Source of the DNA: Streptomyces iconiensis
GTDB lineage: Bacteria > Actinomycetota > Actinomycetes > Streptomycetales > Streptomycetaceae
Direction: 5' to 3'
Length of the DNA: 64,000 bases
NCBI RefSeq assembly: GCF_028657195.3
Contig: NZ_JANCPR020000020.1
Span: 96,082-160,081, forward strand
This document shows positions 1 to 8,617 of the stretch, in pieces (position 1 is the stretch's first letter; each line of letters opens with the position of its first letter). The notes beneath the pieces are model-generated. The model was not told the origin of the DNA. It did no database searches and saw only the letters and a list, made by a program, of their open reading frames with translations. Position numbers and translations under genes: made by a program.

Positions 1-2
1 AG

Positions 3-146
3 CCGCTGCCCTCCTGGCTCGACACCGGCGCCGCCCTGCTCGACCCGTCACGGCGCGGCGCCGCACTGCGGCTGCCCCCGGAAGAACTGGCGGCCCTGCG
101 CGAAGCCTGCGCCCCCGGCGAGGCCGCGCTGAGCCAGGCCCCGTAA
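3..146 (+). CDS. 3' end of an unidentified protein (partial)
   Basis: The reading frame enters from the left edge and ends at a TAA at 144-146, giving the last 47 residues of a protein. The tail is Leu/Ala/Glu-rich (for example LPPEELAALREAC) with high GC third positions, so it is a real coding end. No domain can be recognised from so short a piece, and I assign no function. The next gene on this strand begins about 260 nt downstream. Confidence 0.55.
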   Translation, partial: PLPSWLDTGAALLDPSRRGAALRLPPEELAALREACAPGEAALSQAP

Positions 147-217
147 CCCGAAGCGGGCCCCTTCCCCGCCGAATCCTCCCGCCGAATTCCCCGGCCGAAT
201 CCCCCGCCGAAGCCAGA

Positions 218-233
218 ATTGACTCAGTCCAAT
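218..233. promoter_or_regulatory. Candidate Fur-type operator overlapping a -35 box
   Basis: TTGACTCAGTCCAA (219-232) is an imperfect palindrome centred on ACTCAGT. It lies about 170 nt upstream of the DUF2180 gene, and its first six bases could serve as a -35 element. It resembles the perfect palindrome at 654-666 in front of the Fur gene, so both may be bound by that regulator. This is inferred from pattern and position only. Confidence 0.35.
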
Positions 234-403
234 TTAGCGGGTTAATGTCGTGTTCGCGCACCGGTGGACGACTGCTCCCTCTTTCCACGCGGTTGTGCCG
301 CCCCTTCAGTCATGCGCGGACGCGCCGCCGCTCCGGTACGCCGGACCGCTGCCCGCGCCCGGCGAGCGCGCGCCCCGATCCCCGACCCGCACGGAGTTCC
401 CCC

Positions 404-613
404 ATGAAGTGCTACGACTGCGACCAGAACGGCCGCAGCGATACGACGCCCATCGGCGTCTGCTCCCGCTGCAACCTCGTCATCTGCCCCGAGCACGGAC
501 GCGTCACGCAGGCGCTCGTCCACCTGGTGCGCGGAACCGGCAAGTCGACCAGCGATCTGCCCGCACGCCGGGCGGTCTGCCTGACCTGCCACGCGGCCGA
601 GAACGTCGGCTGA
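404..613 (+). CDS. DUF2180 family small Cys-rich protein
   Basis: A 69-residue protein beginning MKCYDCDQ. Cysteines fall in pairs (CYDC, CSRC near residues 24-27, a further Cys-x-x-His around residue 32, and CLTC near the C-terminus), the pattern of a small zinc ribbon. This matches the DUF2180 family, which is common in Streptomyces and of unknown role. I chose the ATG at 404 because the Cys motif begins directly there; upstream in-frame sequence is low-complexity. The gene precedes a Fur-family regulator by about 130 nt on the same strand, which suggests a metal- or redox-responsive pair. That link is inference. Confidence 0.75.
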   Translation: MKCYDCDQNGRSDTTPIGVCSRCNLVICPEHGRVTQALVHLVRGTGKSTSDLPARRAVCLTCHAAENVG

Positions 614-653
614 GCCACGCCCCCGCCGCTCCGGCGTACGGACCCGGCCTGTC

Positions 654-682
654 TTGACCGGGTCAATTCTGCTGCTTACAGT
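654..682 (+). promoter_or_regulatory. Promoter of the Fur-family gene with a built-in palindromic operator
   Basis: TTGACC (654-659) and TACAGT (677-682) are separated by 17 nt, a good vegetative promoter. The -35 box is part of the palindrome TTGACCGGGTCAA (654-666). A Fur-type repressor bound there would block RNA polymerase, so autoregulation is likely. The hexamers and palindrome are seen directly; the binding is inferred. Confidence 0.5.
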
Positions 683-747
683 GCAGCCGGGCTCACAGGG
701 GCATCCGCGCGGTGCCCGCGTTCGACCGCGAAGGGTGTGACGACGGC

Positions 748-1182
748 ATGGAACAGGCGGGCGAACTGCTGCGGTCCAGGGGGCTGCGCAGCACGGTGCA
801 GCGCCGCGCCGTACTGGAAGCCCTGCGCGGCCACGCGCACTCCACGGCGGCCGAACTGGAACACCGCATCGGTGTCGGCACCGCGACGACGGCGCCCGGC
901 GGGCTCTCCCGGCAGGGCCTCTACAACGTGCTCGACGACCTCACGCGCGCCGAACTGGTCCGCAGCATCGAGCCCGCCGGATCCCCCGCGCGGTACGAGT
1001 TGCGGGTCGGCGACAACCATCACCATCTGGTGTGCCGTGGCTGCGGACGCATCGAGGACGTGGACTGCACCGTCGGCCGTGCGCCCTGCCTGGATCCGGC
1101 GGAGGACAAGGGGTTCCGTATCGACGAGGCGGAGATCGTCTGGTGGGGGCTGTGCGACCGCTGCCGGCCGGCTGACGGCTGA
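748..1182 (+). CDS. Fur-family transcriptional regulator
   Basis: A 144-residue protein from the ATG at 748 (a GTG at 712 would add 12 residues). The N-terminal winged-helix region contains LRSTVQRRAVLEAL, and the dimerisation domain follows with the HHHLVCRGCG segment typical of Fur proteins. Two CxxC pairs (CRGC and, near the end, CDRC) form the structural zinc site. The ATG lies after AAGGG and matches the usual Fur length. Neighbouring palindromes suggest it regulates itself and the DUF2180 gene. Whether it senses peroxide, iron, zinc or nickel cannot be decided from sequence alone; the CatR/FurA-like context favours peroxide or iron. Confidence 0.85.
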   Translation: MEQAGELLRSRGLRSTVQRRAVLEALRGHAHSTAAELEHRIGVGTATTAPGGLSRQGLYNVLDDLTRAELVRSIEPAGSPARYELRVGDNHHHLVCRGCGRIEDVDCTVGRAPCLDPAEDKGFRIDEAEIVWWGLCDRCRPADG

Positions 1183-1230
1183 GGCGCACGAACCCCCACC
1201 GTCCGCAACGCCCGCACCCCGTACGGGAGT

Positions 1231-2778
1231 TCAGTGCCCGTCCGAGGCGGCCTTCTCCGCCTGCTTCTCCAGTTCGAACGCCTGGTTTCCCAGCCCGATG
1301 CGGGCGAAGACCTGCGGCCTCCTCGACCGCAGGACAAGGCCGACGGTGAGTCCGACGAGTGCCGCCACGCCGATGATGCCGGGCAGCACCCAGCCCAGCA
1401 CGGAGTCGGGGCCCGCGCCCAGCAGCACATCGAAGTCCTTGACCGCGTAGACGAACACGAAGCCGAGCCCGAGCGCCGCGAGCCCCGAGCACAGCAGCCT
1501 TCCCGCCTGGACCCGTGCCGCTCCGCGCCGCGAGAAGAAGGCGATGACCGCGACCGAGGTGACGGTCATCAGGAGGATCACGCCGAGCGCTCCCACGTTC
1601 CCCATCCAGGTGAACAGCCGCAGCACGGGCGCTGTGGGGTCGCCGTCCGGCTTGTCGTCGGTGATCACGAAGGCGCCGACGACCACGACGGAGATCAGCG
1701 TCTGGAGCAGGGAGCCGAAGGCGGGCGCTCCCGTGCTGGCGGAAGCGCGGCCCACGGCGCGGGGCAGCAGCCCTTCGCGGCCCATGGCGAAGGCGTAGCG
1801 CGACACGACGTTGTGGAAGGCGAGCATGCAGGCGAAGGCACCGGTCACGAAGAAGATGTGCAGCACATCGGTGAACGCGGTGCCCAGGCGCGGTTCGGCG
1901 AGCGTGAAGATGAGCCCCGAACTCTCCTTCCTGGCCGCGTCCACGACGCCGCCCGGGCCTGTGGCGACGCTGATCAGCCAGGCGGTGAGCGCGTAGAAGA
2001 CGGCGATGATGCCGACCGCGAGGAACATCACGCGGCGCACGACGGTCTGCGGTCTGTCGGTCTCCTCCGCGTAGACGGGGGCCTGTTCGAAGCCGAGGAA
2101 GGCGGCGACGGTGAAGCAGAGCGCGGTACCGAGCCCGGCGCCCGTGAGGGTGTCCGGGTTGAAGGCGTGCAGCGAAAGGCCCTCGGGGCCCGGGTCGGCC
2201 GCGTAGGCGAAGTCGATGACCAGGACGAGCAGCACCTCGACGATCAGCACGATGCCGACCACCTTGGCGTTGAGGTCGATCTTGAGGGCGCCGAGGACCC
2301 CGGTGAGCAGCAGCGCGAGAAGCGCGGGTATCCACCAGGAGACGGTCAGGTCGAAGAACTTCTCGCACAGGACGGAGACTTCGAAGCCGAAGATGCCGTA
2401 GACGCCGACCTGGAGCGCGCTGTAGGCGACGAGTGCGACATAGGAGGCCGCGGCTCCCGCCAGGCCGCCGAGGCCGCGGGCGATGTAGGCGTAGAAGGCA
2501 CCCGCGTTGTGCACATGGCGGCTCATCTCGGCGTAGCCGATGCCGAACAGCGCCATGATCACGCCGAGGATGACGAAGAGCAGCGGCAGCCCGACGACGC
2601 CCATCACGGCGTACGTCGTGGCCATGACGCCGGCGACGGTCATCAGCGGTGCCGTGGCGGCGAGCACGGACAGCAGGAGCCCCGCCGTGCCCAGGCGGCC
2701 CGCGCGCAGGGACGCCTGTTCCTGGCCTTTGAAGGTGCTGATCTCCTGCGGTGGTGACGGCTGACTGCCGGTGAGCAT
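1231..2778 (-). CDS. APC superfamily amino acid permease
   Basis: A 515-residue integral membrane protein with about 12 hydrophobic segments, starting after a ~35-residue polar N-terminus. The first membrane block (AATAPLMTVAGVMATTYAVM) and the following GYAEMSRHVHNAGAFYAYI segment are typical of the APC family (amino acid/polyamine/organocation symporters). The substrate cannot be told. It lies 75 nt downstream of the 309-residue hypothetical gene on the same strand and may be co-transcribed with it. The C-terminal tail is charged and cytoplasmic (LEKQAEKAASDGH). Confidence 0.85.
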   Translation of the reverse strand: MLTGSQPSPPQEISTFKGQEQASLRAGRLGTAGLLLSVLAATAPLMTVAGVMATTYAVMGVVGLPLLFVILGVIMALFGIGYAEMSRHVHNAGAFYAYIARGLGGLAGAAASYVALVAYSALQVGVYGIFGFEVSVLCEKFFDLTVSWWIPALLALLLTGVLGALKIDLNAKVVGIVLIVEVLLVLVIDFAYAADPGPEGLSLHAFNPDTLTGAGLGTALCFTVAAFLGFEQAPVYAEETDRPQTVVRRVMFLAVGIIAVFYALTAWLISVATGPGGVVDAARKESSGLIFTLAEPRLGTAFTDVLHIFFVTGAFACMLAFHNVVSRYAFAMGREGLLPRAVGRASASTGAPAFGSLLQTLISVVVVGAFVITDDKPDGDPTAPVLRLFTWMGNVGALGVILLMTVTSVAVIAFFSRRGAARVQAGRLLCSGLAALGLGFVFVYAVKDFDVLLGAGPDSVLGWVLPGIIGVAALVGLTVGLVLRSRRPQVFARIGLGNQAFELEKQAEKAASDGH

Positions 2779-2853
2779 GGCGGGAACGTCCTCTCCAGGG
2801 TGCGGTGGCTGGGTGCTGCGCTGGCTGGATGGTGCGTGTGCGCTGTGCGGTGG

Positions 2854-3783
2854 TCAGGCGGAGCCGAGTGCGGCCTTGTGCGCCGCGCGGAAGACCTTGT
2901 GCGGATCACGCCCGGAGAACGACCACGGCTCGGGGGTGACATGGGGGCCGATGCGCTGGAAGAGGGCCGCTGCCTCGGCCATGCGGCCCTCGTGGAACTT
3001 CGCGTGCGCGAGATGGTTGAGGTCGACCAGACGGCGCGGGTTACGGTCCTCGGCGCCCCATTCCAGCCACCAGTTGAAGGCGGCGCGCACGATCTGCTGG
3101 GGGTACCGCCCCTGCCAGTGGCCGGCCCCGGTGGCGTCCGGATCGCTCTGTCCCTGCGCCACCAGGACGCGGAAGCGCTCGGCGTGTGCCACGACGGGAA
3201 GCAGCGCCAACGGGCAGTCGGCGGGCGCGCGTTCGGCCGTCTCGGCGGCGAAGTCGTAGACCCCGGTGCCCTTTTCGGCCAGGGCGGCGGCCATGAGGTG
3301 GTGCGCGTGGTGGTGCTCGGGGTGCCGCGCCGACAGCTCCTCGTAGGCGTGCCGGCAGTCCTCGGAGGTGGCGGTGGCGCGGAAGAGCAGCAGCAGCGCG
3401 AGCCAGGGCGTGGGGTCGGCCGGCGCATGGCGCACGGCGGCGCCGATGGCCGCGCGGGCGACGTGGGGATCCTGCTTGCCGCGTACGGCGCGGAGCGTGG
3501 AGGCGCAGGCGAGGAGGGTCGCGGCATGCGCGCTGTCGGGCTCTGTCAGCTGCCATTCACGGGCCCACGCCTCGGCGGCCGGGGTCATGGCGAGTGCGGT
3601 GACGCGGTGCCCGCGCAGGTCCCAGCGTTCGCCGGTCTCCAGGAGGAGGCCGCGCGCCTCTGCCCAGTGCCCCTGGACGAAGGCGTCGCGGGCGGCGCGT
3701 AACGGCCCGTCGTCCAGCGCGGGGTCGCATCGCCGCCCGTCGCCGGAGCGGCGGAAGGTGAGGGGAGGAGGTGGAGGAGTCAT
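2854..3783 (-). CDS. Conserved hypothetical protein with helical repeat character
   Basis: A 309-residue soluble protein, Ala/Glu/His/Trp-rich, without signal peptide or membrane segments. It opens with a proline run (MTPPPPPLTF) and contains pairs of amphipathic helices such as LRAARDAFVQGHWAEARGLL and FHEGRMAEAAALFQRIGPH, a tetratricopeptide-like pattern, so a scaffolding or adaptor role is possible. No catalytic motif is apparent. It is the first gene of a probable two-gene unit with the amino acid permease. Confidence 0.6.
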   Translation of the reverse strand: MTPPPPPLTFRRSGDGRRCDPALDDGPLRAARDAFVQGHWAEARGLLLETGERWDLRGHRVTALAMTPAAEAWAREWQLTEPDSAHAATLLACASTLRAVRGKQDPHVARAAIGAAVRHAPADPTPWLALLLLFRATATSEDCRHAYEELSARHPEHHHAHHLMAAALAEKGTGVYDFAAETAERAPADCPLALLPVVAHAERFRVLVAQGQSDPDATGAGHWQGRYPQQIVRAAFNWWLEWGAEDRNPRRLVDLNHLAHAKFHEGRMAEAAALFQRIGPHVTPEPWSFSGRDPHKVFRAAHKAALGSA

Positions 3784-3860
3784 GGTCAGCGATCACCCAA
3801 CCGGACTGAACCGGTCACGTCAAGTGTTGCCTTGCGGAGTGCTGCCGACCGGGAAGCGGT

Positions 3861-3898
3861 GCGCCCCGGGAGCGTCAACTCAGGTGCTCCCGGGGCGC
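3861..3898 (-). terminator. Strong hairpin terminator for the metallopeptidase
   Basis: GCGCCCCGGGAGC (3861-3873) and GCTCCCGGGGCGC (3886-3898) form a perfect 13-bp stem with a 12-nt loop. It sits just past the 3' end of the minus-strand metallopeptidase gene. There is no U-run, which is usual for Streptomyces terminators. Confidence 0.7.
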
Positions 3899-3954
3899 GT
3901 TGAACCGTTCAGGCCGTACCGTTCGCCGCGCTGGTCAGAGGGTGAGTGCCAGGA

Positions 3955-5925
3955 TCAGAAGGTGAGCTTCCAGGAGTTGAGGGTGCCCGCGTCGGTGCGG
4001 TAGATGTCCGTGACGCGGAGCTTCCAGGTGCCCGTCGCCTTCTCCGAGGAGGCGTTGACGGTGTAGGTCTCCTTCACGTTGTCGGCCGAATCGCTGGAGC
4101 TGGTGTTCTTCAGGCGGTACGCCGAGCCGTCCGGCGCGATCAGGTCGAGGCGCACGTCGCCCCGGTAGGTGTGGGTGATGTCCACGCCCACCTTGAGGGC
4201 GCTGGGCGCGTTGCCGTCCCGGGTGACGCTGATCGGTGAGTCCACGGTGCCCGGGTCGGGGATGCGGTACGCGGTGGTGTTCTCGTAACCGTCACCGGGG
4301 CCTGGTCCGGGTCCCGGGCGGGTGCCGACGTTCACGGCCGCCCAGGCGTTGGCGACGGCGGTGTACTGCGCGCTGGTCTGCCCGAACAGGTCGCTCGCGG
4401 CGGAGAGCGTGGCGGTGCGCGCCGCGGCGTAGTTGGTGTTCGAGGTCATCTTCTCGCTGAGCGCCTTGAACCAGATCTTCTCGGCGTCCTTGATGCCGAT
4501 GCCGCTGACCGGGAGGTTGTCGTAGGTCGGCGAGTCGTAGCGGACGCCGTTGATCTCCTTGACGCCGCTGCCCTCACTCAGCAGGTAGAAGAAGTGGTTG
4601 GCGACGCCGGACGAGTAGTGCACGTCGATGTTGCCGATCCCGGCGTACCAGTTGTCCTTGGACTGCCCGTCCTTGCTGGGCTTGTCCATGTAGCGCAGCG
4701 GGGTGCCGTTGCCCCTGATGTCGATCTTCTCGCCGACGAGGTAGTCACCCGGGTCGTTGGGGTTGTTGGCGTTGAACTCGACCGCGGCGGCGAAGATGTC
4801 GGAGGTCGCCTCGTTGAGGCCGCCCGACTCACCGCTGTAGATCAGCCTGGCCGTGGCCGAGGTGACACCGTGGGTCATCTCGTGCGCCGCCACGTCGATG
4901 GACGTCAGCGGCTTCTGGTTGCCCGCCCCGTCCCCGTAGGTCATGCAGAAACAGGAGTCCTGCCAGAAGGCGTTGACGTAGTTGTTGCCGTAGTGGACCC
5001 GCGTGGACGCGCCGACGCCGTCGCCCCTGATACCGGAACGGCCGTGCACGTTCTTGTAGTAGTCCCAGGTGAGCGCCGCGCCGTAGTGCGCGTCGACGCC
5101 CGCGGTCTGCGCGTTGGCGGGTGTGCCGTCACCCCAGATGTCGTCGGCGTCCGTGAACAGCGTTCCGGTGCCGGAGGTGCCGCGGTTGAGGTTGTACGTC
5201 TTGTGCGCGCCACGCGCGGTGTCGCTCATGCTGTACGACCCGCTGGAGCCCGCGGTACCGAGGGTGACCTTCCCGCTGTACTGGCTGTTGCCCGTGCCGT
5301 TGTGCACGCCCTGGTACGAGAACAGCTTCTTGCCGCTCTTCGCGTCGGTGATCGTGTGCAGTTCGTTGGGCGTGCCGTCCTTCTGCTTGCCGCCCTCGAC
5401 GGTCTCCCAGGCCAGCACCGGCTTGCCCTGCGCCGCCCAGATCACCTTGCGGGGCTCGGCCGCCTTCTTCTTCAGGGACGGTGCCGCCTCGGCCGCCTTG
5501 GTCGTGGCGACCTCGATCTTGGCCTTCGTCGCCTTGGTGACGCCCTCGACCTTGCCGCCCTTGGTCTCGTGGACGACCAGGTCGCCGCCCAGCACGGGCA
5601 GTCCCGCGTAGGTCCGTTCGTAGCGCGTGTGCACGGAGCCGTCCGCGTTCTTCACGACATCGCGGGGCTTGAGCTGCTCCTCGGCGCCGAGCTTCAGCAC
5701 CTCGGCGGTCTCGGCCCTGGTCTCGCTCGCCGCCTTGAGCAGACCGGCGCGCTGCGGCGCCGAGAGCTTCACGGGAAGCTCCCCGGCGTCAGGCTTGCCG
5801 AGCTTGCTCGCGTCGGGACCTGCAGAGGCGGTACCGCTCTGCATGCCCACCGCGACCATCGCAGCCGCGGCGACCAGCGCACCACCAACGGTGGCACGTC
5901 TTCGGGGGGTGTTTCTCTTACGCAC
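3955..5925 (-). CDS. Secreted M4 family metallopeptidase with P-domain
   Basis: A 656-residue pre-pro-enzyme. Residues 1-36 are a twin-basic signal peptide (RRR followed by a hydrophobic stretch ending TASAG). A propeptide with FTP/PepSY character follows (YAGLPVLGGDLVVH). The thermolysin-type catalytic domain carries the HEMTH zinc motif and the downstream GGLNEATSD third-ligand motif. The last ~115 residues are a proprotein-convertase P-domain (ITHTYRGDVRLDLIAPDG), typical of Streptomyces neutral proteases. It should be exported and self-processed to degrade extracellular protein. An 18-bp palindrome upstream (6066-6083) is a likely control site, and a hairpin lies downstream. Confidence 0.93.
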   Translation of the reverse strand: MRKRNTPRRRATVGGALVAAAAMVAVGMQSGTASAGPDASKLGKPDAGELPVKLSAPQRAGLLKAASETRAETAEVLKLGAEEQLKPRDVVKNADGSVHTRYERTYAGLPVLGGDLVVHETKGGKVEGVTKATKAKIEVATTKAAEAAPSLKKKAAEPRKVIWAAQGKPVLAWETVEGGKQKDGTPNELHTITDAKSGKKLFSYQGVHNGTGNSQYSGKVTLGTAGSSGSYSMSDTARGAHKTYNLNRGTSGTGTLFTDADDIWGDGTPANAQTAGVDAHYGAALTWDYYKNVHGRSGIRGDGVGASTRVHYGNNYVNAFWQDSCFCMTYGDGAGNQKPLTSIDVAAHEMTHGVTSATARLIYSGESGGLNEATSDIFAAAVEFNANNPNDPGDYLVGEKIDIRGNGTPLRYMDKPSKDGQSKDNWYAGIGNIDVHYSSGVANHFFYLLSEGSGVKEINGVRYDSPTYDNLPVSGIGIKDAEKIWFKALSEKMTSNTNYAAARTATLSAASDLFGQTSAQYTAVANAWAAVNVGTRPGPGPGPGDGYENTTAYRIPDPGTVDSPISVTRDGNAPSALKVGVDITHTYRGDVRLDLIAPDGSAYRLKNTSSSDSADNVKETYTVNASSEKATGTWKLRVTDIYRTDAGTLNSWKLTF

Positions 5926-6065
5926 GCTGAACTCCTTCTGCGAGAGATGGCAGAACAGGTGGAGCTGTGTGTACGCGTGGGAGGAAGTCGCCGGAGCGCT
6001 ACGGGGGGGGTGTCTGTGGGGGTGCGGCGCCTCGGCGTGCTGAACGATGGCACCAGTGACCCCGC

Positions 6066-6083
6066 GTGTCAGGAGCCTGACAC
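6066..6083. promoter_or_regulatory. Perfect palindrome upstream of the metallopeptidase
   Basis: GTGTCAGG-AG-CCTGACAC is a perfect 8+8 palindrome about 140 nt upstream of the peptidase start. It is probably an operator for a dimeric regulator. The remainder of the 348-nt gap (5926-6273) holds the peptidase leader and the repeats listed at 6184-6270. Confidence 0.45.
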
Positions 6084-6183
6084 TAAGTTGGCCAGAAGTC
6101 GTCCGTTGACCCCGCTGCCGTGTCCGCTCACCGAACGTGAGAAGGGCCGCGCGATCGCCGCACGGCCCCGTGCCCCGGCCCCT

Positions 6184-6270
6184 CGTACGCGCCGCCTTCA
6201 GGCCCCGCCTCGGCGTCCCGGGCCCCCCGTGCGCGCCGCCTTCAGGACCCGTCCCCGCGTCCCCGGCCGG
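6184..6270. repeat. Degenerate 44-bp tandem repeat
   Basis: Two copies starting at 6184 and 6228, each beginning CGTRCGCGCCGCCTTCAGG and continuing with C-rich sequence. They lie just past the end of the minus-strand FAD dehydrogenase gene, within its likely 3' untranslated region. Confidence 0.5.
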
Positions 6271-6273
6271 CGC

Positions 6274-7929
6274 TCAGCTCACGGCGCGTGCCGCCGCACG
6301 GCCGGCCGTCCGGCCCGAGAAGAGGCACCCGCCCAGGAAGGTGCCCTCCAGCGAGCGGTACCCGTGTACGCCGCCACCGCCGAACCCGGCGGCCTCCCCT
6401 GCCGCGTAGACGCCCGGCAGCGGCGTGCCACCCTCCGTCAGCACACGCGATGACAGGTCCGTCTCCAGCCCGCCCAGCGACTTGCGCGTCAGGATGTTGA
6501 GCCGCACGGCGATGAGAGGACCTGCGTCCGGGTCCAGCAGCCGGTGCGGCGAGGCCACCCGGATCAGCTTGTCGCCGAGGTACCTGCGGGCACCGTGGAC
6601 GGCGGCGACCTGGAGGTCCTTGGTGAACGGGTTTCTCATCTCCCGGTCGCGCGCGGTCACTTCGCGCCGCAGCTCCTCGGCGTCGATCAGCTTCTCACCT
6701 GTCAGTTCGTTCATCTTGCGCGCCAGCGTCCCCAGGTCACGCTCGACGATGAAGTCGGCGCCGCGCTCCATGAAGGCACGCACGGGACCCGGCGCTCCCG
6801 CCCTGGCCCGCCCGAGCACGTCCCGCACGGAACGCCCCGTGAGGTCGGGGTTCTGCTCGGAACCGGAGAGCGTGAACTCCTTCTCGATGATCTTCTGGCT
6901 GAGCACGAACCACGTGTGGTCGTACCCGCTGTGCATGATGTGGTCGAGCGTGCCCAGCGTGTCGAACCCCGGGAAGAGCGGTACGGGCAGCCGCTTGCCC
7001 GTGGCATCCAGCCACAGCGAGGAGGGTCCGGGCAGGATACGGATCCCGTGCCGGGCCCAGATGGGGTTCCAGTTCTCGATGCCCTCGGTGTAGTGCCACA
7101 TCCGGTCACGGTTGATGACCCGCCCGCCCGCGCTCTCGGTGATGCCGAGCATCAGCCCGTCCACATGCGCGGGCACACCGGAGAGCAGCTTGGCCGGCGG
7201 AGTGCCCAGCCGCTCGGGCCAGTTGGCGCGTACGAGGTCGTGGTTGCCGCCGATGCCGCCCGAGGTGACGATCACGGCCTGCGCGCGCAGCTCGAAGGAA
7301 CCGGCCACCTCCCGGCCGCTGGCCGTACCGCGCGGCGCCGCACTGGGCGCGAGCAGCTCGCCGCTGACGGTGTCCACGGCGCCCGCCGTACGGGAGAGCC
7401 CGGTGACCCGGTGCCGGAAGCGCAGGTCGACCAGGCCGCGGGCCACACCGGCACGCACGCGCCGCTCGAACGGTTCGACGAGCCCCGGGCCCGTGCCCCA
7501 GGTGATGTGGAAGCGGGGCACGGAGTTGCCGTGCCCCGTCGCGTCGTAGCCGCCGCGCTCGGCCCAGCCGACGACGGGGAAGATCTTCAGCCCCTGGGAG
7601 CGCAGCCAGGCCCGCTTCTCCCCCGCCGCGAAGTCGACGTACGCCTCCGCCCAGCGGCGCGGCCAGTGGTCCTCGGGACGGTCGAAGGCCGCGGTGCCCA
7701 GCCAGTCCTGCCAGGCCAGTTCGCGGCTGTCCTTGATCCGCAGGCGGCGCTGTTCCGGGGAGTCCACGAAGAACAGCCCGCCGAAGGACCAGTGCGCCTG
7801 GCCGCCGAGGGACTGCTCGGGCTCCTGGTCGAGCAGGATCACCCGCCGCCCCGCCTCGGCCAGTTCGGCGGTGGCCGCGAGGCCCGCGAGCCCGGCCCCG
7901 ATCACGATCACCTCGGCGTCGTACGCCAT
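6274..7929 (-). CDS. FAD-binding dehydrogenase, 3-ketosteroid dehydrogenase-like
   Basis: A 551-residue flavoprotein. The N-terminus has the Rossmann dinucleotide fold (VIVIGAGLAGLAATAELAEAG, FAD-binding GxGxxG) followed by the acidic strand end LLDQEP. The C-terminus has the second FAD contact GVYAAGEAAGFGGGGVHG, typical of the fumarate reductase/KstD family. Oxidation of an unsaturated or steroid-like substrate is likely, but the substrate is unknown. The ATG at 7929 is chosen because the Rossmann motif starts seven residues later; longer in-frame sequence upstream is antisense to the NUDIX gene. It is divergent from the NUDIX gene. Confidence 0.85.
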   Translation of the reverse strand: MAYDAEVIVIGAGLAGLAATAELAEAGRRVILLDQEPEQSLGGQAHWSFGGLFFVDSPEQRRLRIKDSRELAWQDWLGTAAFDRPEDHWPRRWAEAYVDFAAGEKRAWLRSQGLKIFPVVGWAERGGYDATGHGNSVPRFHITWGTGPGLVEPFERRVRAGVARGLVDLRFRHRVTGLSRTAGAVDTVSGELLAPSAAPRGTASGREVAGSFELRAQAVIVTSGGIGGNHDLVRANWPERLGTPPAKLLSGVPAHVDGLMLGITESAGGRVINRDRMWHYTEGIENWNPIWARHGIRILPGPSSLWLDATGKRLPVPLFPGFDTLGTLDHIMHSGYDHTWFVLSQKIIEKEFTLSGSEQNPDLTGRSVRDVLGRARAGAPGPVRAFMERGADFIVERDLGTLARKMNELTGEKLIDAEELRREVTARDREMRNPFTKDLQVAAVHGARRYLGDKLIRVASPHRLLDPDAGPLIAVRLNILTRKSLGGLETDLSSRVLTEGGTPLPGVYAAGEAAGFGGGGVHGYRSLEGTFLGGCLFSGRTAGRAAARAVS

Positions 7930-8032
7930 GCTGCCCACCTTCTCGCACACCCGAACGGTCTGGTGACCGGAGAGTAACCTCCCTGTCCGGCCCATGGCAC
8001 CCCCTGGGGCGCCGGGTGCTTTCATGGTCACC

Positions 8033-8542
8033 ATGGACGCACAGTCACGCTCGGCGGATGAACTTCTGGACATCGTGGACGAACAGGACCGCGTGATGGG
8101 CCAGAGACTGCGGGGCGAGGTGTACGCACACCGTCTGCGGCACCGCAGTACGTCGATCCAGGTACGCGACCCCGAGGGCCGGATCTTCGTCCACCGGCGC
8201 ACCCCCACCAAGCTGATCTTCCCCTCGATGTACGACGTGGTCGTCGGTGGCGTGGTGGGCGCGGGCGAGTCGTACGACGCGGCGGCCCTGCGCGAGGCCG
8301 AGGAGGAACTGGGCGTCACGGGACTGCCCATGCCCGAGTTCCGTTTCAAGTTCCTCTTCGAGACGCCGGAGCACTCCTGGTTCCTTCGGGTGTACGAGGT
8401 CGTCTGCGCGCTCCCCGTACACCCCCAGGCCGAGGAGGTCGCCTGGTGGGACTGGCTGCCCCCCGACACCCTTGAGGCCCGCCTCCCCACCTGGGACGTG
8501 GTACCCGACGGTCTGGAGTGCCACCGCCGCCTGCACTCCTGA
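8033..8542 (+). CDS. NUDIX hydrolase
   Basis: A 169-residue protein (starts at 7994 or 8024 are also in frame). The NUDIX box is complete: GGVVGAGESYDAAALREAEE followed by ELGV, matching GX5EX7REUXEEXGU with the metal-binding glutamates. The family cleaves nucleoside diphosphates linked to another moiety. The IPP-isomerase-like opening (LLDIVDEQDRVMGQRLRGEV) resembles the YfcD/Idi-type branch, but the specific substrate cannot be assigned. It stands alone, 76 nt before the DUF202 gene. Confidence 0.88.
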   Translation: MDAQSRSADELLDIVDEQDRVMGQRLRGEVYAHRLRHRSTSIQVRDPEGRIFVHRRTPTKLIFPSMYDVVVGGVVGAGESYDAAALREAEEELGVTGLPMPEFRFKFLFETPEHSWFLRVYEVVCALPVHPQAEEVAWWDWLPPDTLEARLPTWDVVPDGLECHRRLHS

Positions 8543-8617
8543 GAGCCCGGTCCCCGTGGCGGGACCCCGCCGGGCCCGGTGGCAGGTCCGTACCGCGGGG
8601 ACACATACGCTCGGGAC

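Noticed and set aside
4594..6453. A 619-codon plus-strand frame opposite the metallopeptidase
   Set aside because: It is antisense to the HEMTH-containing M4 peptidase. Its composition is typical of a shadow frame.
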